A stretch of 64,000 nt of DNA, from assembly GCA_014905825.1 (NCBI GenBank), contig JACGCN010000001.1, positions 2,542,001-2,606,000 on the forward strand, given 5' to 3'. The notes under the pieces are model-generated. The model was not told the origin of the DNA. It did no database searches and saw only the letters and a program-made list of their open reading frames with translations. The DNA is from Lyophyllum atratum. Its lineage: Eukaryota > Basidiomycota > Agaricomycetes > Agaricales > Lyophyllaceae. This document shows positions 46,512-57,500 of this stretch, in pieces. Positions within the stretch are counted from its first letter, which is position 1. The number at the start of each line of letters is the position of its first letter. The translations under genes and the position numbers were made by a program.

Positions 46512-47248
46512 ATGGACCGCTCGGACGCATCAAATGAACGCTCTCAGTCAAAGACTTCCTTCGCAAAGGCTACCTATCACCCTTTCCTCTTCGCCATGAT
46601 GACGTGCTCGGCCATAGCAGAGCTCGGTCTCACTGCATTCCTGGTCAGTGCAGGGAACGAACACAATACCTGGCCGAGCCCGCGGTACCATGCACTGTAT
46701 GGCTCGATTAGCCCATAGCGAAATCTCCACTGCGTTGACTGTTTCCCCTCGTCTTCAGTTTGATACTGTTTCTCTTCAATGCCGCATGGACAACATTGTT
46801 TTCAACTACATATGTCCTGTGGTTTGTCGACGGCGCAGGCCATCTCTTGGCTAACATAGCCAGTTCTGTTGTGTGGCTTTTGATGACCAGTGTGCTGTGG
46901 GTGGGTCATTCCGTCTAACGTTCTCTTTTCTTTTCGCATCCAAACATCGATGTGTATGTGTTCCATAGGGAACCGCCGCAGGCATCATGCATAACACAAG
47001 AAGTGGTGGAAGTTGTGCTGGAAGAGCCACTATATCGAGGTTCGCCATAATGTTGCTTTTCTCAAGACTCAGCCGAAGTAGTCAAGTTGTATAGATGTCG
47101 GCAATCATTGACTGTTGAAGCACTGGGTTGGACTGAATTCGGCCTATGTGTGCTGGCGATGGTGGCTACGTGTTTATGGATGAGGAGGAATAGACGAAAT
47201 TATGTGAGCGGCTTGTACCTCAAGGTCTGTGGGAGAAGTTCTGACTGA
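46512..47248 (+). CDS. MARVEL-like four-helix membrane protein
   Basis: About 180 residues. Four hydrophobic helices: HPFLFAMMTCSAIAELGLTA, LLILFLFNAAWTTLFSTTYV, ANIASSVVWLLMTSVLW and FGLCVLAMVATCLW. A conserved loop GTAAGIMHNTRSGGSCAGR and CRQSLTVEALGWTEF lies between helices 3 and 4, the pattern of MARVEL-domain proteins that are abundant in basidiomycetes. Three introns split the helices: one after RYHAL, one after SVLW, one after ATISR; all in frame. The MARVEL fold is linked to membrane apposition or vesicle traffic, but no role is known for this one. The start chosen gives MDRSDASNERSQSK; 46428 is an alternative. The gene is intact. Confidence 0.75.
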
Positions 47249-47552
47249 TTTCTTCTCCCCCAGCCTAATTATTATGTTGTTTGATTCTATGTCAAAAGTC
47301 CTGTAACCGTGGTTTCGAGGACTTGCAATTGAATGCAGTACCACTACACTTTATTTATGTCAATGTCATTTAATTTTGTACCGCGGAGCTTTGCGGAACT
47401 CGGAGAAACGTGATTATCTGATAAGCGCATACTAACGGCTCACACCCGCTGGTCCCTCTTTCACTCACCTCTGCCAATGTGACGCAGCCCCAGCTGCTAG
47501 CATTGTCATATACCTCCTCTTATACTCACATCTCTGCTTTCATTGCGCAAAC
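47249..47552. promoter_or_regulatory. Upstream region of the MFS transporter
   Basis: About 300 bp with A/T-rich sequence (about 47331-47380). No gene or repeat is noticed. Confidence 0.45.
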
Positions 47553-49682
47553 ATGACAACAACAGTTCCGGACGTTGACTATACCCGTCGTTATTCATGT
47601 GACGAACTCCTCCTGGACACAGCGCGACCTACTTCAAGCAGTGACTCCGATTCAGATTCAGAGCATGCAGAATATGAAGGTCTACTGGGTCAGGAAGTGG
47701 CAATAACCAATTTTCCACAACATTCTTCTGCGCCCGTTACGTCGAGACGGCGAGCATTATTCATTCGGACCTTGGCGCTACTTTGTATCTGCAGTCTGAG
47801 TATTGGCAGCCATTAGTGCGTGAAAGCCTGCTCATATTATGCGCTCCATGTCTCAACGAGAAATAGTGCCTCATATATCCTGGGGCCTCTGAAGAGCCGT
47901 CTTGCCCGCGAGATTGGGACCTCGCATACTGACTTCGGCCTGCTGATAGCTGCATTCAGCCTCAACAGTACCTGGACACCACTTGTCGGTGGAATACTTG
48001 CTAGCACACTTGGGACAACTCTTACAAGTATCGTTGCCACTGGAGTGATACTTACAGGCAAGCGAATCATACTAACGGCATACTTCGTTTGTATTGACCA
48101 CTCTATCAGGGCAGCTTCTTCTTCTTTTGGGAGACATTTATGGAAATGTACGGCTTATGGTCTTGGGGTTATTTATATTTGGGCTCGGTGTCAGTCCCCT
48201 TTCCGTTGTACAGGAAACAATCATCGTCCGTTTCTTCAAATCACATGGCCTTGGTGTGTCCATGGCCTTCGGCCTTATTGCAGGCAAAGGCGCCTCCTTC
48301 GTCGCCGCACGCACATCATACCCTCTGACTGAGCGTTTCGGATCCCGAGCACCCTTTTATGTTGCTACCTTCCTTGCCGCATTATCGGTTGCCATAAACC
48401 TCGTCTACATCGCCGCTTCGAAGTGGTTCATATACGGTGCTGGTGCTGAGCTGGAGGCTACTGATATTACAGAAGAGGCCCAGTCCCGCTTGGCCTTCAG
48501 CGTTTCCGAAGCGCAAGCCTTGAACAAGGTGGCCGCAAAGCGCAGGGTTAATATCAAGCAAATTACGAAATTGGGCGATGTATTTTGGGCGTATGGATAC
48601 TCCTGCATTTCTAGGTAGACATTGACTGAGCATCACTAGTTACATTGGTCTAAACTTCTTGTGCGGCATGATATGGTCTCCGTTTACACACCTAGCAGCG
48701 TGAGCACCTCATCGATTACCGACAACCACGTACTCATAAGCCAGTTTTTAGGAACATTATCCAAACACGTTATAGTATGACGGAAAGGGATGCAGCCTTC
48801 CAGGCATCCTATCTTCTGGTTGGAAGCCTGATCCTATACCCAATCGTAAGTCTACCTACACAATTCTGGAGTCAGCTTAGCTAAGAGTGCTTGAAGTGTG
48901 GTTTCCTTGTGGACAGATTCACGCATCGACCTATTGTTCTACAACTGCTGCTGGCATCATCCTGCTTGACACTCTCTGCTTATGTGTGGCTTGCACTTCC
49001 ACCCATGTGGACTCAAATACCCGGCCCCTCCATAGCCTTGTTTGCAGTGGGACATGGCTTCTCGCCTTGTGAGTAGTTTTTGCCATTGACAGCAGCATTG
49101 AGAAACTTAAGCTTTCGTCACAAGTGCTTCTTGTTGTCCTGGTGCCGAAGATCGTGCCCCCGAAGTACGTTTCTACGGCACTAGGCGCCCACAAGAGTGT
49201 AAGCTGTTACTCAATTCAACCACGCTTAGAACAATCGGTCATCTGTGTTGTAGCTTGAACAGACTGGATCAACCATTTTTCAAACGCTCGCCGGACTGGC
49301 ACTTGACACTCGGGAGAATGCTGGTGGCAGATCAAGCGATGCAGCGTTGCAGCATCTTCTGTGCATATTCCTCATTCTAAATGTCCTTCACTTATTCAGC
49401 GTCCTTGGACTGGCTGGTCTGCAGAGACGAAAAGCACAAGAATCTACGGTCGCGAAGCAGAGACAGGTATCGCGAGGGGATGCGCAACCGTTGATCAATC
49501 CGACGGAGTCCCACTCCAGGTATATATCTGTTGGATCGAGAACGTGGGGAGAAAGTGTAGTGGATACCAAACGAGAAGTGAGGCGGGGAGGAGTTTTTGC
49601 ATTGCTCTGTGCGATGTCCATCGCTTTTGCTTGGATATTGTTTTTAGTAACTGCCTGGTTCAGGCTTGGGAAGAAGAGGTAG
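47553..49682 (+). CDS. Major facilitator superfamily transporter
   Basis: A membrane transporter of about 540 residues. The N-terminal 70 residues are acidic and cytoplasmic (SDSDSDSEHAEYEGLLG). Helix 1 is LFIRTLALLCICSLSIGSHY. SYILGPLKSRLAREIGTS and DFGLLIAAFSLNSTWTPLVG correspond to helices 1-2 of MFSD1-like carriers. Later helices include RLMVLGLFIFGLGVSPLSVV, AFYVATFLAALSVA-like FYVATFLAALSVAINLVYIA, YIGLNFLCGMIWSPFTHLA, ASYLLVGSLILYPI, PIVLQLLLASSCLTLSAYVW and GVFALLCAMSIAFAWILFLV near the end. About eight introns are inferred, all in frame, one being a GC-AG intron at 48058-48109. Substrate unknown; closest in feel to lysosomal/vacuolar MFSD1-type dipeptide carriers, which is only a guess. 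Confidence 0.85.
48058..48109 (+). other. Non-canonical GC-AG intron in the MFS gene
   Basis: Donor CTTACAG|GCAAGCG, close to the GC-AG consensus, and acceptor CTCTATCAG|GGCAG; 52 nt, with a perfect CTAAC branch-point motif in ATACTAACGG. It joins VATGVILT to GQLLLLLGDIYGN in frame. Confidence 0.8.
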
Positions 49683-49780
49683 ACGAAGAGGGACTATCAA
49701 CTAGTTCTTCTGTATAACTAGAGAATGTAAGACGCTGTATGGAGGCTGATTCGGAGTCTAAATTTAGCGAATGCCAGAGG

Positions 49781-49789
49781 TTAGGGTTA
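49781..49789 (+). promoter_or_regulatory. TTAGGGTTA telomere-like motif upstream of rpl15
   Basis: Matches the T-TAGGG-T core bound by Tbf1-type factors, which regulate ribosomal protein genes in several fungi. It is about 97 bp before the leader intron of eL15. Function inferred. Confidence 0.4.
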
Positions 49790-49885
49790 CGGAGATTGCC
49801 GGTGGTACTACCTAGTCGTTCCCAAGCCTCCTGTGTGTACTGGCAAATATTATCAGCGCCGGGTTCAGCAACCTCAAGACCTAAG

Positions 49886-49928
49886 GTATGTCCGCCGATT
49901 CATGCACAACGTCCAAGGGCTAACCTAG
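49886..49928 (+). promoter_or_regulatory. 5'UTR intron of rpl15
   Basis: Donor CTAAG|GTATGT and acceptor GGGCTAACCTAG|GATGG, 43 nt, with GCTAACC as branch point close to the acceptor. It ends 18 nt before the ATG; skipping it would leave an upstream ATG at 49930 in another frame. Confidence 0.55.
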
Positions 49929-49946
49929 GATGGTCGTAGCCGCAAG

Positions 49947-50757
49947 ATGGGCGCCTACAAGTATATTGGAGAATTGTACAAGAAGAAGCAGTCGGATGTC
50001 CTCCGTTTCCTTCTTCGTGTTCGGTACTTTGATTTCGTCCATATATCTTGTCCCCATACTCAGCAGATCTATCAGGTGCTGGGAGTACCGCCAACTCAAC
50101 GTGATCCACCGCGCGTCCCGCCCTTCCCGCCCCGACAAGGCTCGCCGCCTCGGCTACAAGGCGAAGCAAGGCTACGTTATCTACCGTATCCGTGTGCGCC
50201 GCGGTAACCGCAAGAAGCACGCTCCTAAGGGTGAGGACATACAGACATAATTGCCTGTGGATCGAGTCTGATCAATAACAGGAGCCACATACGGCAAGCC
50301 CGTCCACCATGGTGTGAACCAACTCAAATTCCAACGTGGTCTGAGGAGCACTGCGGAAGAGCGCGTGGGCAGGCGATGCGGTAATCTACGGGTCCTGAAC
50401 TCGTACTGGGTGAACCAGGACGGTGTTTATAAGTACTACGAAGTTATCTTGGTTGACCCAAGTCACAAGGCTGTAAGCATTTTTTACCTTGCGTAGTTTA
50501 CCATATATTCACCCCCCTCTAGGTTCGCCGTGACCCCAGAATCAACTGGATTACAAAGCCTGTGCACAAGCGTCGCGAAGCGCGTGGACTTACCAGCATC
50601 GGAAAGCAGGTCCGGTCTTCCAACATAAACATCACTGCAGTATCTCTGATATTGTTGACAGAACCGTGGATTGGGCAAGGGTCACCGCCACAACCATGCA
50701 CCAGCTCGCTCTACCTGGAAAAAGCACAACACGCTCAGCCTTCGTCGCTACCGTTGA
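49947..50757 (+). CDS. rpl15: 60S ribosomal protein eL15
   Basis: A large-subunit protein of about 203 residues. Start [20 protein letters not shown]. Conserved blocks are [120 protein letters not shown] and the [11 protein letters not shown] stretch, ending LSLRRYR. Four coding introns of about 44-55 nt have GTAC, GTGAG, GTAAG and GTCCG donors; all join in frame. The gene is intact and has a leader intron. The TGA stop is at 50755-50757. Confidence 0.97.
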
Positions 50758-51089
50758 TTTTCTTCCTGTTATGTACCTTCTCGCGCCGTGCTACTTGTAT
50801 GCCGTCGAACCTTTATACAACCATGCCAAAAGAGGTTTTCATGCCCCACCATTCAAACAATTGGACTGCTTGTTGTCAAAGAATTTATATGGAACGAGTG
50901 ATGTAACATTTGATGGCTTGATCTCAAAGCAATTTGCTCAGCGGACATGAGGCATCCAGCCAAGAACGTGGTGTGTGCATTCCCGAGCCCCACTGTCACG
51001 CCTTGCGGTGCCCGAGCAGTGCCTTGGCTTTCTCCATATCTATCCCGCTTCTTATGTTCTGAATACGACCTTTCACGACCTTCCATTTC
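50758..51089. other. Intergenic region, no gene seen
   Basis: 3' region of rpl15 and promoter of the GH16 gene. No coding signal, repeat or RNA gene is noticed. Confidence 0.5.
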
Positions 51090-52976
51090 ATGAATATGCT
51101 CTCCACGCTTGTTCTCCTTGCAAGCTTACTGGCGCTGAACCTGCCATCATCATGTTTGGCTAACTCTCGCCTACAAGTCGGTCCGCAAGCAGGTCTTTTG
51201 GCCAGGGCGTCCCCGGCAAATGTGTCGATACAAGTTGACCAGATTCCTCGCTCGTGGCCCCCTTCGAGTCCTATCGCAAAGCGGAGCAATCTAAACACAA
51301 ACCCCGATGGATCGACGTTTCTCTGGCTTCCGCAGGATGAATACTCAGGGAAAACCTTCTTCGAGTAAGTAGTTCCAAATGATCAACTGGCAAAGGATGT
51401 TAATGGATTTGTAACAGCCGTTTCGCATTTTTCAATGACAAAGATCCAACCAAGTAAGTCTGCCTGAGCAGTGTGTGGAAGATCACACGAGTTTACCGAC
51501 TTCCAGCGGACACGTGAAGTTAGGATAAGTCGTCTGAGAGTGCTCGTTAACCGCTGATGATGTTTACCCAGCTATGTCAATCGAAGTACGGCATTCGACC
51601 AGCAGCTTGTATATGTGCAGGACGACGGCGTTGTGATCATGAAAGGAGATAATACTACATGGTTGGAAAGGGGAGCGTTTCGAAACAGGTCAGGGTATTT
51701 CCATCTATTTGCAAAAGGTCAAAAATAACGTGAATCAATGTAAAAGTGTCCGCATATCAAGCTACGCGCAATATACCACTGGTTTGTTTATCCTCGATCT
51801 CAATAGGGCGCCTTGGGGATGTGGTGCGTGCTACATACGATATATTGGCGATGTCGGCTCATTCCTCGACAGGTACCTGGCCAGCGTTCTGGACTCTTGG
51901 GAACGGTGTTTGGCCAGATGTATGATTGCTTCTCATGTCGCCCGCCACCGGCCTGTTGAAAATATTTCATAGACTGGCGAAATCGACATTATTGAGGGCG
52001 TACACGACAACGAACATAACCAGGTTGCGTGGCACACCAAAGCAGGTAGATATTTTATGCCGTCTTGCATCCTTGCCTTGCATAACATTATGTCCCAATG
52101 AAAGGCTGCACCCTGACACCCGAAGCAAACTTCACAGGAAACATCGTTGTATGTCTATTCATCTGACGTCAAACTTCGTGGTTCCCACTTGACTCCTTTT
52201 CTAGCAACTCAACGGCGCGGACAACCTCGATTGCAACGGATTGATAAATCAAAATTCAGGTTGTGGCATTCTGGAATTGAGTAGGGCATCATATGGCCCA
52301 TACTTTGATTCGATAGGAGGAGGAGTCTTTGCTATGAAATGGGATGAAAATGGCATCGCTATATGTATGTTCACTCCTTTTCGCCTAATGGTAATAGCGC
52401 TGAATGCTTTATTCAAAGGGTCTTTTTATCGCGCTGCTATCCCCAAAGATATCATAGAAGGTACTCCGGATCCATCGCAGTGGGGCAATCCCTCCGCAGC
52501 TCTCGAGCCGAAGAATTGTGACCCACTGCAATACTTTGTGAATCATTCCATCATATTTGGTCAGTCCTAATCGTCCTCAATACTTCAGATAGCGGTTCTG
52601 ATAATGTTCATTATCAGATATAACGTTCTGTGGTATGTACTGTCTCGTCTATCCAGTGGATTTCATCTGATCATATTTTAGGTGATTGGGCAGGGAATTC
52701 CTATGCCACCTCAGGTTGTCCGGGAACGTGCGAGGACAGGTTGACGGATCCAGGCAACTTCGTGGTATGCCTAATTAATCATGTTTGTTCACTTTGCCTG
52801 TTATGCTCATTTCACTTCAGAATGCGACCTGGAGCATCAATTCGTTAAAAGTATACAAGAAGCAGGTCATCAAAGGCCGCATCACTAACAATTCCCCTCA
52901 CGTTCCTGCAAACAACTCATGGACCCTATCAGTCTATATACTGTCTATTATCACAATCATGTCGGTTTTAACTTAA
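51090..52976 (+). CDS. Secreted GH16 family endo-beta-1,3(4)-glucanase-like protein
   Basis: Acts on beta-1,3/1,4-glucans or related polymers outside the cell or in the wall. About 415 residues with a signal peptide (MNMLSTLVLLASLLALNLPS, Cys-Leu-Ala cleavage). The catalytic motif is GEIDIIEGVHD, with nucleophile and acid/base Glu in E-I-D-I-I-E, preceded by GTWPAFWTLGNGVWPD. Other GH16 features: YTTGLFILDLNRAPWGCG, NQVAWHTKAGC, NSGCGILELSRASYGPYFDS, GGGVFAMKWDENGI and ITFCGDWAGNSYATSGCPGT. The C-terminus has NNSWTLS before a hydrophobic tail (VYILSIITIMSVLT), suggesting a GPI or tail anchor. About eleven introns, all in frame. The gene is intact and convergent with the SurE gene, 40 bp between stop codons. 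Confidence 0.93.
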
Positions 52977-53016
52977 TGTAGAAATCAAGATTATTTCCTT
53001 GGTGTACACAGGTGTT

Positions 53017-54395
53017 CTAAAGTTTCATTTTCCACGTCCTCTGTTCCATGTCCATCGTGCCTTCCTGAAGTGGTTCCCCAAAAGATGCTCTAAGAGGTGT
53101 GACACTGACACACCCTTGGTATATTGCCCACCCGTCAGACCCGACAGGCAGAGATGAGAGCGAGGGAGTAATCAGATCCTTCATATCGGGTGAGAATGTG
53201 AACGATAAGTCCTCAAGGTCGTCGAGAGTCGCTTTAGATGCGCGACTATCATAAGTCGTAGAAGCCAAGGCGTCTGGTCCTGCGGACCTGATTGTTGATC
53301 CGGGTTCTGAACAAGCGGTGACTGTTTTAGAGGATGTTGCCTTGAACAGCCGACCGTATGAATTCCGCCAGATGGTGGTTGAATAGATCTTCAAGCCATC
53401 ATCAGTCAATAAGCCTTCCACGAGAGGGATGTTGACGCTGTATAGGTCAACTTCCCCGTTTCTGAGACCCCCCTCGTCTTCCCCCCAGTTCTCCCAGAGG
53501 TGATGAATGATACGCGCTCCTAGGCGATGTGCCGGTTCGAATAGAGTCACTGGGGTAGGGTGGAGGACAGTTCCATATGAGATGGCAATCGAGCGAATCT
53601 TGGATAAAGACGAAGAAAGAGCGGCACCAATGGTACCAGAGGATAAAGCGAAGGCAGCTGTATCAGAAGGTCACGATAATTGTAGTCAGGACTCAATCCA
53701 ATCCGGTACTAACCCGACGTGTTTCGGCCAAGGTTGGGTCCAGATATCTATTGAACGTGTTTAGGATCACGCGGGGGAAATCAAAAGGCGTACATACAAC
53801 AAGGTCAATTTGCCCGAGAAAGAGATTGTGTAGTGCTATGTTCGCACAGGTGGCGGGAGTCTGCCAAGGAGTGAGATCTCATGTCAAAAGGTAGAGAAAA
53901 AAGGGCCGTACGCCATCAAGAAGAATCCATTCAGCCTATCCAGATCGATGAAATCAGACCAAATGGATGGGAAAGGGAATCACGAACAAGCTCTCCAGGT
54001 TTCAAAGGTCTCGCTTTAGTTGACATTTCACCCTTGCCGTCGTGTCGAGGATAGAAATACGATCCTTTTGTGATATCCTTGATATGATATGCCTTGCCTG
54101 CGACGGCCTGATCAGACGGCGCAGGAAGGCTTAAGGAAACAACTAACCAATCCAAGACTTTTGAGAACTCGGTAGGACGACCTTGACATCCCATCCTTGA
54201 ATATATGTGAGCAATGACTGGGAGTACTTGAAAACTTGGAGCACCTAGTTCCTCAGTCAGATAACGGTACAGCCCCAACACGTAGGGCGACTCCTTGGAG
54301 TCTGGCGGCCCATCATCATTCTGTAGTATGTGAGGCGTGTGTGGGCTGCGAAATAGTGGTATACATACAGTGAGGAGGACACTTGGCTTGGACAT
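53017..54395 (-). CDS. SurE-like 5'/3'-nucleotidase (survival protein E phosphatase)
   Basis: SurE enzymes are metal-dependent phosphatases acting on nucleoside monophosphates or polyphosphate. About 330 residues. The metal site is the N-terminal LLTNDDGPPDSKESPYV (Asn-Asp-Asp) after a first intron. Following blocks: GWDVKVVLPSSQKSWIGKAY, EWILLDGTPATCANIALHNL, LVISGPNLGRNTS (the second conserved SurE motif), FALSSGTIGAALSSSLSKIR with SIAISYG, RLGARIIHHLWENW and VDLYSVNIPLVEGLL. Six introns are inferred, all in frame. It lacks the tubulin-tyrosine-ligase-like half found in yeast Pby1. The gene is intact. Start ATG at 54393-54395; 151 bp separate it from the divergent RasGEF gene. Confidence 0.92.
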
Positions 54396-54546
54396 TTGAT
54401 GAGATGAAGGGGATAATGTTGGGTTGGTCGCTATGTTGATTGCAGGTGACTCGAGGTACTCCTGACTTCTGTCCCATCAGAATCGCCTTTCGCTGCCCCG
54501 ACCATCGAGTAAGGCCTCACCCTTGGTTCCTTGGAGTTCCCCGGCC

Positions 54547-57500
54547 ATGACTACCCCTCATTCCCTACCTTCATTGTCTCCTTTACCCCCCCTTCAGATG
54601 CCGGATGACCCCAGTGCAAACTCTTTACCACTGCCGCAGAGCGACGATCCATATTACATCCCTTTCTCTCCAACCCCTTCATTTGCTGAATCGTTCGCGA
54701 CAGCGTACACCTCACAGGCCGATTCAGAAAATCTTGCTTCTCCATCATCCCTCGCTCCTGTACAAAGCCTCCGGAAATCATTATCGGTCGACTCGTTCGT
54801 AAAGTTTGGGCGTAATGTCCATCCCGATTCTCGGTCGACTCGATTGAACACCGGCTCAACACTTGATACTCCTAAGGATCTTGTCTTTGGAGCTTCGCCG
54901 GCCCTAACCACGGAACGCGACCAATTCTTGTTCGGAAGACAGCGCGGGTCCAGCATTAGCTCTGTTAGGGACGGAGACGAGTCTGTTGCTGATTCAGATG
55001 TCGAGCGATCAGATCCTCTCAACAGCCCCGTAGAACGCTACCGGCATGCATCCCTCAAAGATCAATCCCGGCCATACATTCGTGGCGGTGAGCTCCCGCT
55101 CCCCTCACGCACTCCGACCCTCAGCTCGACTTCCAGCATGAGCAGCATGATCAGCACTGCCACTAGTTCAAGTACTATAGAGGACGTACCGCGGCAGCAG
55201 TCCCTGTCATCCCTACAGTCCTATCCTGGCCGGTCTACTCCAACAGCCGCGCCAGGTCGTATTCGGAGTGGCAGCTTGGGCACCTACACGAATCCTGGTC
55301 GGCACATGCTCATTGATACTCAATTGTCTAGCGGATCCAGTTTGAGCCCACCAGTTACATTGATTGTTGTAGGGACGGCTGGCTGCGGAAAGTCAGTTGC
55401 TATCAGGAAAGGTTTACGAGGCCATGGTCTTTCCGAACCAACATCCGTTCCTGTGCTCTCAATGCAAGGAACGTCCACAAGATGTATTTCCCCATTTCGC
55501 GTCTCCAGTTATCACGACTTACTGCCATATCCTTTCCAGACTCTCGGCGCGTGGGGGCCATTCGTAACCAAGATACACCTGATTCTCCCCTTCATGTCAT
55601 TGAGATTGATGTTCCAACCGAACCACTAGAGCCAGGGGAGCTTGACTGGCCGGACAGTCTTTCGACGATCAACGGAGTCATCATCTGCTATGATGCATCC
55701 GATAGGCTTTCTTTTCAGCCCGTTGAAGGCCTTCTACGTACGTTTTACATCCAAGTCATATTTGGAGAGTAATTTAAAAAAGTGTTTATTCTAGGAGGTT
55801 ATCAAGCTATGAAATTGCCCTTGATTGTCCTCGCCTGTAAGTCTGATTTGCCACATGAAGTCGAGCCTGAAAGGGCCTTGGAGGTGCTTGAACAGTATGA
55901 TGTGGGACTTGTAGAGGTAGCCAAGGCACATGAAAAGGGAATGAGCAAAATGCGACGTACCTTTGAATGGATCCTGAAAGCTGTTGCTCGTGATAAACGT
56001 TTGTGTGCAGTTAGCTTTTCAGAGCCCAGGGAGCTGACATACCTTCCAGGTACAAACAGGAGCGATTTCGATGCAAACTACCGCAACCCAGCCTCTCCCG
56101 ATGTTTTAATATCACCACCTCCATGGGAGAATTCAAGAACTGCAACGCCCACAGCTTCATCTGCAATATTGTCGACAGGCAGTGTCGCTCAAGGACAGAC
56201 CATCATCTCTCCAGGTCCAAATTCACCACCATCCCCTTCTATTCTTCCAAACTCTCCTACACGAGCCCGTTCCACAGGCGACCTTTTATACGAAAACGAG
56301 AAGTCAAAGGTGCTCGCCTGGCACTCGCATGCGGCAAAGTCGGGTGTGACGCATCACGCAGAGTCATCACGTCAGCCGGGCGCTGAGGCAGTGAAGGACA
56401 AACTGGAGGTCCCAGAATCGAAGGAAGGCAAGGAAAAGGAATCGTGAGCCTCCGTTTCGCCTACACGTGATGTTGAGGAATTCATGGTTTAACCTGTAGT
56501 CGGCCGGGGCAATGGGCGACACTGGATGACTTGTTGGATAAACTCCTCTTTTTGGCTGTCAGTGGGGATGGTACGTGGAATGTGAACTCTTTGAATGCGT
56601 GCGCCTCATTAAAGGTCGCGCAGACCCGGCATATATCACCCATTTCCTTCTCACCTACCGTCGATTTGCGATCCCGCGCAATGTACTTCTCGCAATGCAG
56701 AAGCGGATGCGCCAGCTTGATAACCCTTCTGGAGATCCTATGTTTGCATGCTTTGCACAGATGCGGTACGTGTATAAGGAACATCTCCTCCCCTGGCCCA
56801 TCTAAGCATGTACTGCAGGATATGCCATTTGCTTGAAATGTGGATACGTGATTATCCATACGACTTTGCTGTTCGAGGCACAGCAGGCGCTCTTTCCGCA
56901 CTCGTGAAGTCAATCATATCAAAGACGTATCTGCTACATTACGGCTCTGAATTCCTTCCGTTCCTCGAACTGTTGCCAAATCTCGTCGACCAGGACGCTG
57001 CCTGGGCATTGAAAGTGAATGACATTGTGGACGAAAGCGACGATTCTTACAGTCTGCTCGAGGAGGATGAGACACAATCCTTAGGTGACACTTCCATGCC
57101 ATCCTCGTCTCCGCTAGAGAAGCCGGTGCCTCCACTCCCATACGTGCCATCTCGAGAGCGCAAGCCTAGCTTACCGCTTCCCTTGATGCTCGCAACAGGG
57201 ATAAACAACAATGCTGGACAAGTTGAGACTGATGCATCCGACAAGCAACAAATCAAAGATCTTGTTAGGTTGTCTCAAGAAATTCAGACCTTAGACTCGG
57301 AGGAAATCGCACAAGAGATAACTCGGATTGAAATACAATTATTCTTGGATATTAAGGTATGTATTTGTAGAAGTCTAACATATCCTCTCTTTTCTCAACC
57401 TTCTCCATCAGCCGCGACATTGGCTGTATTATACTTTCGTATCAGGTAAGAAGGATGAAAGCGAGCCCATCAGCGCGTTCAATGCGGTTTCGAACCATCT

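Noticed and set aside
56444..56499. In-frame TGA in the RasGEF gene, which looked like readthrough or a gene split.
   Set aside because: A canonical intron (TC|GTGAGCC...CCTGTAG|T, 56 nt) removes the stop and joins the frame to ATLDDLLDKLLFLAV.
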